Shown: positions 1 to 5,355 of the stretch, in pieces
Numbering within the stretch: the first letter of the stretch is position 1
How the letters are laid out: every line of letters begins with the position of its first letter
From: Acidobacteriaceae bacterium
GTDB lineage: Bacteria > Acidobacteriota > Terriglobia > Terriglobales > Acidobacteriaceae
Assembly: GCA_003156235.1 (NCBI GenBank)
Contig: PMGP01000121.1
Span: 1-5,355 of the forward strand
Reading direction: 5' to 3'
Length of the DNA stretch: 5,355 bases
Made by a program: the position numbers and the translations under genes
Notes under the pieces: generated by a model
Databases searched by the model: none
What the model was told of the DNA's origin: nothing
What the model saw: the letters and a program-made list of their open reading frames with translations, nothing else

Positions 1-1302
1 GGTGTAAGCGCCGTTGGCGTGCGAGGTCAGGTCCACCATCTTCTCGTAGGTTTGCGCGGCCTCGTCGTAACGGCCCAGCACGTCCAGCAGCAGCCCCTCG
101 TTAAAGCCGGCTTCCAGACTGCTGGAGTCCATCTTGCGCGCTTTGCGAATGGTGGCCAGCGCATCTTCATATTTCCCCTGGCGGCGCAGAATCTCGCCGA
201 TGCGCACCTGCGCTCCGGCGTTCTCCGGGTCGGCCTCGGCCAGATTCCGGTATTGCTTGAGCGCCTCGTCGAGCTGGTTGTCGTTCAGCAGTGCATGAGC
301 CAGCGCATCCAGCGTGCGCACGTCTCCCGGCTCCAGGTCGTTGGCGCGCTGATAGGCGGCGATGGCATCCTTGGTCCGCTTCAACTGCTCATAGGACGCG
401 CCCAGCGCATCCTCCATCTTGGCCGTCCGGTCGTCTGCCGGAACCGTCTCGATTGCCTTGACGGCTTGGTCCATATCGCCGCTTTCGGCATACAACCGGG
501 CCAGGTTCAGCACCACTTCCTCGGAATCCGGCTCCATGGCTTGCGCCGTCTTGAACTGCTCCTCGGCCTTCTTCTGGTCGTGCTTGACGGTGTAGAGCTG
601 GCCCAGAACCATGCGGTTTTCAACGTCCTTCGGCTGCAACGCGACAATCTTTTCGAATTCCGTGATTGCCAGGTTCAGCACGTTGCCGCTGGGAGAGGAG
701 GTGGACGGCGCGTTTTGCCCTTCGCTCAGCGTGCGAAGGTAGATGCGCCCCAGCAGCTTGTGTGCCTCGATGTCCTCGGGCGCGCTCTTGAGCAGCCCCC
801 GCACCGTGTTCTCCGCCTCGCGCGAGTGGCCGCTGCGGAAGTACAGGTTGGCCAGCGCCAGGTTCAACTGCGGCGAGGAGGGGTCGGCGTTCAGCGCCAG
901 CTTGTACTCTTCGATGGCCCGCGTCGCCAACTCCGGGCGCCCCTGGGTGACAGCCTCCTCTTCATAGCCGCTGGCCAGCGCCATGTGATAATACGCCTGG
1001 GCGCGGTCCGGCGCCGTCGTCGGAGGTGCGATCGGCCCTGCCGCTAGCTCAATTCGTCCAAATCGCTTTGGCTCGGCAGGAGCCGGTTTTTCCGGAGCAA
1101 TCTGGATAGGGCTCGCCGACGGCGCCTGCTCCGGGCTGCCCTGGGCCGGAGCTGCTGTTTCCGGCTTGGACGGAGCTATGAGTCCCGGAACGATCTGATC
1201 GGGACTGGTTTGGGCGCAGGTGGGCCTGGCCGGCAGCACGAAGGAGATTGCGGCGGCAAACATAAGCAATTGGGGCAGTAAACGGATTTTTCTTATCATC
1301 AT
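1..1302 (-). CDS. Secreted tetratricopeptide-repeat protein, C-terminus cut by the window edge
   Basis: The frame is open from an in-frame stop at 1401-1399 to the left edge, giving 434 visible residues and no stop codon. I chose the ATG at 1302 because it begins a clean signal peptide: basic MMIRKIR, a hydrophobic stretch to about residue 23, then a likely signal peptidase I site after PTCA (residue 30). No strong ribosome binding site decides between this and the ATGs at 1299 and 1353. Residues 31-97 are rich in proline, alanine and glutamate and look like a flexible linker. From about residue 98, some nine TPR units follow, for example ALANLYFRSGHSREAENTV and GLLLDVLGRYDEAAQTYEKM. The third unit carries a Ser/Asn/Gly-rich insertion near residues 193-208. 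TPR proteins are protein-binding scaffolds. The export signal implies a periplasmic or surface role, but no partner or catalytic domain is visible. The cysteine near the cleavage site does not fit a lipobox (RPTC). Confidence 0.92.
   Translation of the reverse strand, partial: MMIRKIRLLPQLLMFAAAISFVLPARPTCAQTSPDQIVPGLIAPSKPETAAPAQGSPEQAPSASPIQIAPEKPAPAEPKRFGRIELAAGPIAPPTTAPDRAQAYYHMALASGYEEEAVTQGRPELATRAIEEYKLALNADPSSPQLNLALANLYFRSGHSREAENTVRGLLKSAPEDIEAHKLLGRIYLRTLSEGQNAPSTSSPSGNVLNLAITEFEKIVALQPKDVENRMVLGQLYTVKHDQKKAEEQFKTAQAMEPDSEEVVLNLARLYAESGDMDQAVKAIETVPADDRTAKMEDALGASYEQLKRTKDAIAAYQRANDLEPGDVRTLDALAHALLNDNQLDEALKQYRNLAEADPENAGAQVRIGEILRRQGKYEDALATIRKARKMDSSSLEAGFNEGLLLDVLGRYDEAAQTYEKMVDLTSHANGAYT
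1213..1302 (-). other. Signal peptide of the TPR protein
   Basis: Residues 1-30 show three positive charges (R4, K5, R7), a hydrophobic core LLPQLLMFAAAISFVL, and a c-region PARPTCA ending in a small residue before QTSP. This is the layout of a Sec signal peptide cleaved by signal peptidase I. There is no twin-arginine motif and no lipobox. The exact cleavage site is inferred. Confidence 0.75.
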
Positions 1303-1498
1303 CCTGGGGATTCCAAACCTTTTCAGCCGGGCCGTCTGCCAAATTTCAGTCATCAGGGGCCGCGAGGCAGTGCAGGCAGCCGGTGGGAGAAGCTCTGCCT
1401 ACTGTAAAGACGATTCTAAACTGCATTGGGCTTGCGCGGCGCGATAGATTGATGCATTTTCCTTCCGCCAGCCTAAATCGATGTCGCCGGAGGGTGTA

Positions 1499-1542
1499 GG
1501 TGGCTTTCAGACCGCAGAAAGGTGGCTTTCAGACCGCAGAAA
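1499..1542. repeat. Perfect 22-base tandem duplication
   Basis: Bases 1499-1520 and 1521-1542 are identical and directly adjacent. Each unit contains the inverted repeat CTTTC/GAAAG around the 8-base loop AGACCGCA. In the second copy the stem gains a sixth pair (GCTTTC/GAAAGC). There are only two copies and no spacer, so this is not a CRISPR array. It could be a recent slippage duplication or part of a structured repeat. Confidence 0.9.
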
Positions 1543-1598
1543 GCGTCGGAGGGAGCAGGGGCTTGATTGAGAACTGGATAAGGAATGTTCTGGCAGTC

Positions 1599-1750
1599 GC
1601 GCCGTAGGCGCAGTGTTTGTTAGCCCCGCGCTTTAGCGTGGGGAAAGTGATTTCCACAAATGCTCTCTGGAGTCCCGTAGGGACGGCGCAAGGAAAGAAG
1701 GCGAATTTGCGGGCCTTTAGGCCCGGAGGGATGCTTTTCGCGGATTCCGC
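1599..1750. repeat. Array of small hairpins, probably a dispersed intergenic repeat or structured RNA
   Basis: Reading the plus strand, the hairpins are: GCGCC-GTA-GGCGC (1599-1611); CCCCGCGC-TTTA-GCGTGGGG (1624-1643, one G-T pair); GGAAA-GTGA-TTTCC (1642-1655, sharing two bases with the previous stem); GTCCC-GTA-GGGAC (1672-1684); CGGGCC-TTTA-GGCCCG (1710-1725); and GCGG-ATT-CCGC (1740-1750). The GTA-loop then TTTA-loop order occurs twice with different stem sequences. The array lies directly downstream of queE on the minus strand, so it could protect or end that transcript. There is no T-tract, and I did not match it to a named element. Confidence 0.7.
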
Positions 1751-1764
1751 TCGATCTCATCACT

Positions 1765-2418
1765 CTACGGAATCCCCAGAATCTTGTGGGTTTGCAGGCT
1801 CAGCCGCCACTGCGGATGGTCGAGGCAATAGCGCAGCGCAAGCTCGGTATAGGCCTCGCGGCTGGGCCCGTCCATCGGCTGCATGAAAAAATGCCGGAAG
1901 GCAAGCGCCTCAAACTTCGCCGGATCGACGCCCAATTGGGGAAAAACCAGCTTCAACTCGTCCCCGCTGCGCTGCTTGAGCTCGGCTCCGGCTTTGGGGC
2001 TGACGCAGAGCCAGTCCAACCCCTTCGGCGCGGCAATCGTTCCGTTGCTCTCGACGGCAATCTCAAAATCCCGCCCATGCAGCGCGGCAATCAGCTTTGC
2101 GTCCAGTTGCAGCAGAGGCTCGCCGCCCGTGCAGACCACGAACCGCTTGCCCAGTCCAGAGCTTGGCTGCCCGGAGTCCGCGGGCCACTTCTGCCCGATG
2201 GCCTCCGCCAACTCCTCTGCGGCCTCGAATCTGCCGCCGCCCTTGCCTGCCACGCCCACGAAATCCGTATCACAGAATTTGCAGACCGCTTCCGCCCGGT
2301 CAACTTCGTTCCCCGACCAGAGGTTGCAGCCGGCAAAGCGGCAGAAGACCGCCGCGCGCCCCGTCTGCGCCCCCTCGCCCTGCAACGTATAGAAAATTTC
2401 CTTGACCGCGTAGCTCAT
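1765..2418 (-). CDS. queE: 7-carboxy-7-deazaguanine synthase QueE (radical SAM)
   Basis: QueE is a cytoplasmic radical SAM enzyme that contracts the ring of 6-carboxy-5,6,7,8-tetrahydropterin to 7-carboxy-7-deazaguanine, a step of preQ0 and queuosine synthesis. From the ATG at 2418 the protein has 217 residues, usual for the family, and opens MSYAVKEIFYTLQGEGAQTG, a typical QueE N-terminus. The iron-sulfur cysteines are C31, C46 and C49, a CX14CX2C spacing instead of the standard CX3CX2C; this variant is known in some QueE proteins. The SAM-binding segment is TGGEP (97-101). VSPK (139-142), FMQPMDG (178-184) and the C-terminal QTHKILGIP are also family-like. A GTG two codons upstream (2424) is possible, but an in-frame stop lies directly before it (2427-2425). 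The ribosome binding site is weak. The gene lies 218 bases downstream of queC, the next step of the pathway, on the same strand. Confidence 0.97.
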   Translation of the reverse strand: MSYAVKEIFYTLQGEGAQTGRAAVFCRFAGCNLWSGNEVDRAEAVCKFCDTDFVGVAGKGGGRFEAAEELAEAIGQKWPADSGQPSSGLGKRFVVCTGGEPLLQLDAKLIAALHGRDFEIAVESNGTIAAPKGLDWLCVSPKAGAELKQRSGDELKLVFPQLGVDPAKFEALAFRHFFMQPMDGPSREAYTELALRYCLDHPQWRLSLQTHKILGIP

Positions 2419-2454
2419 GCGCACTCATAATCGCGAGATTCAGCAGGAATGTGC

Positions 2455-2476
2455 GGTAGGCTGGAATCGGCCTACC
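2455..2476. repeat. Inverted repeat in the queE leader
   Basis: GGTAGGC (2455-2461) and GCCTACC (2470-2476) form a perfect 7-base stem around the 8-base loop TGGAATCG. On the minus strand it ends about 36 bases before the queE start codon, so it would lie in the 5' leader if queE is transcribed from queC or from the gap. It does not resemble a preQ1 aptamer that I can recognise. It could be a leader structure, an operator-like dyad or part of an intergenic repeat. Confidence 0.6.
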
Positions 2477-2487
2477 CCGGAAACTCC

Positions 2488-2531
2488 GCTAACTCGCTAA
2501 CTTGCTACCCGCGAAGCGGGGCTAACTTGCT
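2488..2531. repeat. Direct repeats GCTAACTTGCT flanking a small hairpin
   Basis: The octamer GCTAACTC/T is tandem at 2488-2495 and 2496-2503. The 11-mer GCTAACTTGCT occurs at 2496-2506 and again at 2521-2531. Between the two 11-mers lies the hairpin CCCGC-GAA-GCGGG (2508-2520). The minus-strand core GTTAGCCCCGC (2526-2516) also occurs on the plus strand at 1619-1629 in the other gap, so both probably belong to one repeat family. Confidence 0.75.
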
Positions 2532-2575
2532 GCTCTTGTCAAAATTCCTGTGTGAACCATCCAAATGGGTGCCCC

Positions 2576-2609
2576 ACCCTCGCCGCGTACTTGTTCTTGC
2601 GGCTAGGGT
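2576..2609 (-). repeat. Long inverted repeat just after queC
   Basis: ACCCT-C-GCCGC (2576-2586) pairs with GCGGC-T-AGGGT (2599-2609): two perfect 5-base arms separated by one C/T mismatch, around a 12-base loop. On the minus strand it starts 27 bases after the queC stop codon, a common place for a terminator or a 3' stabilising stem. It is followed by GGGGCACCC rather than a T-tract, so intrinsic termination is unproven. A second hairpin, GGGTG-CCC-CACCC (2567-2579), shares bases 2576-2579 and cannot form at the same time. Confidence 0.6.
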
Positions 2610-2636
2610 AGGAAACCACAAATCTCAATCATTCGG

Positions 2637-3350
2637 TCATGAAGAAGCCGGTCCCCTCTTATACGCCAGAGAATCTTCAATCCCATTCTCCCGGAATCCC
2701 TTCCGCCTGAGCAGGCAGGAATCGCACTCTCCGCACGGCTCACCCGTGGACCCCGGATCATAGCAACTGCTAGTCAGCCCGTAATCCACGCCCAACTCAA
2801 TCCCCTTGGCGATAATCTCCGCCTTGGTCAGCGCGATCAGCGGCGTATGAACCCGCAGCGCCAGTCGCCCCTCAACCCCGGCCTTCGTAGCCAGGTTCGC
2901 CATCTTCTCAAAAGCCGCGATAAACTCCGGACGGCAATCGGGATAGCCCGAGTAATCCAGCGCATTCACGCCAATGAAAATGTCGCTCGACCCCAGCACC
3001 TCCGCCCAGGCCAGCGCAAACGACAAAAAAATCGTGTTGCGCGCCGGAACGTATGTGATGGGAATGCCGTGGCTCATCGCCTCCGCGTCGCGACCCTTGG
3101 GAACATCGATCTCCGCAGTCAGCGCCGAGCCGCCGAAGACTCTTAGATCGATCTTCGCAATGCGATGGTCTGCCACGCCGACCGCGGCGGCCACACGCCG
3201 CGCCGCATCGAGTTCAATCACATGCCGCTGCCCGTAGGAGAACGAAAGCGCGTACAGCTCATAGCCCTCGCCGCGGGCAATCGCCAGCACCGTGGCCGAG
3301 TCCAGCCCCCCGCTCAACAACACCACCGCGCGTTTCCGCTCATTCGCCAT
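2637..3350 (-). CDS. queC: 7-cyano-7-deazaguanine synthase QueC
   Basis: QueC is a cytoplasmic ATP-dependent enzyme that converts 7-carboxy-7-deazaguanine plus ammonia to preQ0, the step after QueE. The 237-residue protein begins MANERKRAVVLLSGGLDS. SGGLDS (13-18) is the PP-loop that binds ATP in this N-type ATPase family. VPARNTIFLS (101-110) and DYSGYPDCRPEF (132-143) are strongly conserved QueC segments. Four cysteines near the C-terminus (C196, C206, C209, C212; CX9CX2CX2C) match the family's zinc site. The length is normal and all key residues are present. I chose the ATG at 3350; an in-frame TTG at 3380 would add ten unconserved residues. The start lies inside the end of the fkp-like gene (11-base overlap), which suggests translational coupling. 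A GAGGAGGGG stretch lies about 16 bases upstream, rather far for a ribosome binding site. This is the housekeeping type, with no extra domain that would suggest a defence-associated QueC-like protein. Confidence 0.97.
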   Translation of the reverse strand: MANERKRAVVLLSGGLDSATVLAIARGEGYELYALSFSYGQRHVIELDAARRVAAAVGVADHRIAKIDLRVFGGSALTAEIDVPKGRDAEAMSHGIPITYVPARNTIFLSFALAWAEVLGSSDIFIGVNALDYSGYPDCRPEFIAAFEKMANLATKAGVEGRLALRVHTPLIALTKAEIIAKGIELGVDYGLTSSCYDPGSTGEPCGECDSCLLRRKGFRENGIEDSLAYKRGPASS

Positions 3351-5355
3351 AGCTCTGTACCCGCAACCCCTCCTCGGCAATCCGGTAAGCCACCACCGCG
3401 CCCGCCTCCCGCGCCAGCGCCGCCCGTAACTTCACCGCCGCCTCCACGTCGCGCGCCAGCAGCATCAGAAAGCCGCCTCCGCCCGCCCCAGCCAGCTTGG
3501 CGCCGTAAATAAACGGCCGGGCGCGTTCGAGAATCGCATGGATCGGCGCATTGGTGGTATGCGGATCAAGCACCTGATTCAGTTGCCAGTGCCGGTCCAG
3601 CAACTCGCCCAGATGCTTCCAGTCGCCTTCGGCCATCGCGTAGGACATTTCAACCGCCAGTGTCTTGATGCTGTGCAGCACCTGAATCGTTGCCGTCTCC
3701 CGCGCCAGATAGCGCGAGACCACCTGGCGCAACAGGTCCTTGGCGACCCTTTGAATGCCGGTATTGTAAAGCACCATGTGCTGGCGGAACTCGGCTCTCC
3801 GGGCTTCCGTCCAGGTCACCGGCTGCACGCGAATCCTCTGCCGCAATCCGGGCCCGGTAATCAGCAGCTTGGTGCCGGGAAAGATGCCGCCCGCCTGATC
3901 CTGCCAGCCGCCGCCGGTGGTCATGCGCTGCTCCAGTTGCATAACCGCCTGCGAAAGAGCGTGATCGCCCACTTCGCGCCCCGACATCACCGCCAGCGCG
4001 CGGATCACCGTTGCCGCCAGAATGCTGCTCGTTCCCAGCCCCGAGCCGATCGGCAACCCTACGCGGCAGCGAATCTCCAGCCCCCCGCCCAACTCCGCAA
4101 GAGTCTTGGGCAGCGGCTGCCCCTTCACCGGAAGTCCATGCAGCCCCAGCGCGGCCCGCGGAATCGAAAAGACGCTTCCCGGCCCGCACGGCTCCAGCAG
4201 CTCTTCAGCAGTACGAAATTCGGCCATCGCCCCAAGACCGTCGGCGAGGCAGCGGATCACCGGCTCGTCGATGCGCCGGATCTCCGTTTCAATCGGATAA
4301 GCGCCATCGATCTCCAGCGCGCAATTCAGCACCGTGCCGCCCCAGTCGAAGCAGAAAGGCGGCGTGTCGCTCCAGCCTCCGCCCAGGTCGATGCGCGGCG
4401 GCGCGGAGACGTGAACCCGCTCGAAGCGCCAGGCAGACGGCACGGCCTTCGCATCCTCGGCTGTCCCTTCGCGCACCGCATCCTGAATGCAGGTGAAGGC
4501 CTCGGCCCGCGCCAACCACGCCTCCTGCTCAAAGCCCGCGCGCTCCAGCAAGCGCTCGGCCTGCATCAGCAGGCTGGCCGCATGAGTCAACTCTTCTGCG
4601 CGCCCCTTGCGCAACTCGTTGGCGCGCGCTCTCAGCAAGCGTCCCGCGGCGGCGGCTGGCGCCAATCCGGGCAGGTTGGCCAGCAGCGGCCGCAGGTCCG
4701 TGCCTGACTCCGCCAACTCCACGGCCGTCTCCTGCCAAATCCCCTGCATACGGCGGTTGCGCGCCTCGGCCAGAGCCTTCCCATCGGCGCACTGCGCGCT
4801 CTCCGCCAGCGAGAGCCGCCGCGCCGAGCGCCACTGGGCAACTCCGTACCCGCTCGCGTAGCCCATCATCCACCGCGCGCAGGCCCAGGCCTCGGCCGGC
4901 GTCGCCACCGGAAAAAGCCGTGCATTCCACAGCGTCGGCGCTTCCTCCGCGCCCCAAACCTCTTCGCTCGTCAACCCCAGCAGAGCTAGCGTTTCCAGAA
5001 TCGGCCGGTTGAACCACGTGGCGTTCTCCAGCGCCTGCTTCGCATCGTCCTCGACGCCATAGACGCGAATCACCCAGCCGTTGCCGCCCTCCGCTTCCAC
5101 CGGCAACTGATGAACCACGGTCTCTTCGGGAACCTCCACCGCCCCGCTCAACCCCGTCAGTCCATGCAGGATGGCGCCGCGGCCGGCGCGCACATCCCCC
5201 TCCAGGTCGCATTCCAGAATCACGGCTTCATGACCGGCCTTGCACGCGCCGCCGATCACGCTGTCCAGCACTCCGCCCGAGGCCGCCGCCAGAGAGCGGA
5301 AGTTGCGCGTCGTCCCCGCATGAATGAACTCGCCCTCCACCACCGCGCAGTGAAA
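3340..5355 (-). CDS. fkp: Bifunctional fucokinase / L-fucose-1-phosphate guanylyltransferase (FKP-like), N-terminus cut by the window edge
   Basis: The frame has no stop up to the right edge, so 671 residues are visible and the true start lies outside. A GTG at 5343 is internal, not the likely start. Known FKP proteins have about 950 residues, so roughly the N-terminal nucleotidyltransferase core is missing here. Visible residues 10-19 (FIHAGTTRNF), a following run of beta-helix-like repeats and TLWNARLFPV (141-150) are typical of the GDP-fucose pyrophosphorylase half. Residues about 190-300 are alanine- and leucine-rich and helical. The GHMP kinase half is complete: PPRIDLGGGWSDTPP (319-333) is a fucokinase-type signature, GLPIGSGLGTSS (433-444) the ATP loop, TGGGWQDQ (480-487) a family motif, and KLAGAGGGGF (620-629) the third GHMP motif. 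The enzyme phosphorylates L-fucose and transfers GMP to give GDP-L-fucose for fucosylated glycans. A heptose kinase fused to another domain is the main alternative, but the pyrophosphorylase motifs argue against it. Its stop codon (3342-3340) lies inside queC. Confidence 0.9.
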   Translation of the reverse strand, partial: FHCAVVEGEFIHAGTTRNFRSLAAASGGVLDSVIGGACKAGHEAVILECDLEGDVRAGRGAILHGLTGLSGAVEVPEETVVHQLPVEAEGGNGWVIRVYGVEDDAKQALENATWFNRPILETLALLGLTSEEVWGAEEAPTLWNARLFPVATPAEAWACARWMMGYASGYGVAQWRSARRLSLAESAQCADGKALAEARNRRMQGIWQETAVELAESGTDLRPLLANLPGLAPAAAAGRLLRARANELRKGRAEELTHAASLLMQAERLLERAGFEQEAWLARAEAFTCIQDAVREGTAEDAKAVPSAWRFERVHVSAPPRIDLGGGWSDTPPFCFDWGGTVLNCALEIDGAYPIETEIRRIDEPVIRCLADGLGAMAEFRTAEELLEPCGPGSVFSIPRAALGLHGLPVKGQPLPKTLAELGGGLEIRCRVGLPIGSGLGTSSILAATVIRALAVMSGREVGDHALSQAVMQLEQRMTTGGGWQDQAGGIFPGTKLLITGPGLRQRIRVQPVTWTEARRAEFRQHMVLYNTGIQRVAKDLLRQVVSRYLARETATIQVLHSIKTLAVEMSYAMAEGDWKHLGELLDRHWQLNQVLDPHTTNAPIHAILERARPFIYGAKLAGAGGGGFLMLLARDVEAAVKLRAALAREAGAVVAYRIAEEGLRVQSYGE

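Larger units (their letters stand above)
1303..1764. other. 462-base intergenic region without a gene
   Basis: This gap separates the end of queE from the start of the TPR gene; both are on the minus strand. Short open frames on either strand show no recognisable protein and no ribosome binding site. Bases 1303-1498 would be the leader of the TPR gene. They contain a TAGAAT hexamer (minus strand, 1419-1414) but no matching -35 element. The rest holds a 22-base tandem duplication and an array of small hairpins, annotated separately. No poly-T tract follows any hairpin on the minus strand, so a classical terminator for queE is not visible. Confidence 0.7.

Noticed and set aside
19..1047. Long plus-strand open frame of 342 codons
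   Set aside because: It is antisense to a clear TPR-coding frame. Its translation is low-complexity, rich in Leu, Arg, Val and Gln, with no family resemblance.
1455..1481. Possible sigma-54 promoter (TGGC...TGCA on the minus strand) before the TPR gene
   Set aside because: The GG to GC spacing is 12 bases rather than the required 10.
1499..1542. CRISPR-like repeat
   Set aside because: There are only two copies, directly adjacent with no spacer, and no cas gene is in view.
1617..1886. Plus-strand 89-codon open frame across the hairpin array
   Set aside because: It runs through the palindromes and into the antisense of queE, with no ribosome binding site and no recognisable protein.
2537..2542. 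Perfect TTGACA on the minus strand as a -35 box for queE
   Set aside because: No -10-like hexamer lies 16-18 bases downstream; that position is occupied by the GC-rich hairpin at 2508-2520.
3351..3380. Extended queC start at a TTG codon (3380)
   Set aside because: The ten extra residues do not look like a QueC N-terminus, and the ATG at 3350 begins just before the conserved AVVLLSGGLDS segment.
3538..4707. Long plus-strand open frame of 389 codons
   Set aside because: It lies opposite the fkp-like gene, whose kinase motifs are unmistakable. The plus frame is rich in Arg, Gln, His and Pro, as expected for a GC-rich shadow.
5341..5343. GTG at 5343 as the start of the fkp-like gene
   Set aside because: The frame stays open to the window edge, and the visible protein begins in the middle of the pyrophosphorylase half, so the start is upstream.

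Overview
The window is GC-rich bacterial DNA in which all four recognisable genes read on the minus strand. In transcription order they are: the 3' part of a bifunctional fucokinase/GDP-fucose pyrophosphorylase gene (fkp-like, running off the right edge), queC, queE, and the 5' part of a secreted tetratricopeptide-repeat (TPR) protein gene (running off the left edge). The flavour of the proteins (a proline/alanine-rich secreted TPR protein, the QueE variant) and the intergenic hairpin repeats suggest an Acidobacteriota genome. That assignment is recalled from pattern and has not been tested.

Layout from right to left. At 5355-3340, an fkp-like gene shows the end of its pyrophosphorylase half and a complete GHMP kinase half. 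At 3350-2637, queC overlaps the end of that gene by 11 bases. A 218-base gap (2636-2419) holds several inverted and direct repeats. At 2418-1765 lies queE. A 462-base gap (1764-1303) has no convincing gene but contains an array of small hairpins (1599-1750) and a perfect 22-base tandem duplication (1499-1542). At 1302-1 lies the TPR gene, with a signal peptide, a proline/alanine-rich linker and about nine TPR units.

How the genes relate. QueE and QueC catalyse consecutive steps to preQ0, the 7-deazaguanine precursor of queuosine: QueE makes 7-carboxy-7-deazaguanine and QueC converts it to 7-cyano-7-deazaguanine. QueD, QueF and Tgt are not in the window. The fkp-like protein would salvage L-fucose to GDP-L-fucose for glycan synthesis. 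It has no known biochemical link to queuosine, so its overlap with queC probably reflects co-transcription rather than a shared pathway. The TPR protein is likely an exported scaffold and is separated from the others by the long gap.

Nothing here is a clear new defence or mobile system. The least explained material is the two gaps. Each holds small hairpins, and the gaps share an 11-base core (GTTAGCCCCGC) in opposite orientation, so a dispersed intergenic repeat family is the most plausible reading. No tRNA, rRNA, CRISPR array, insertion sequence or convincing promoter was found.
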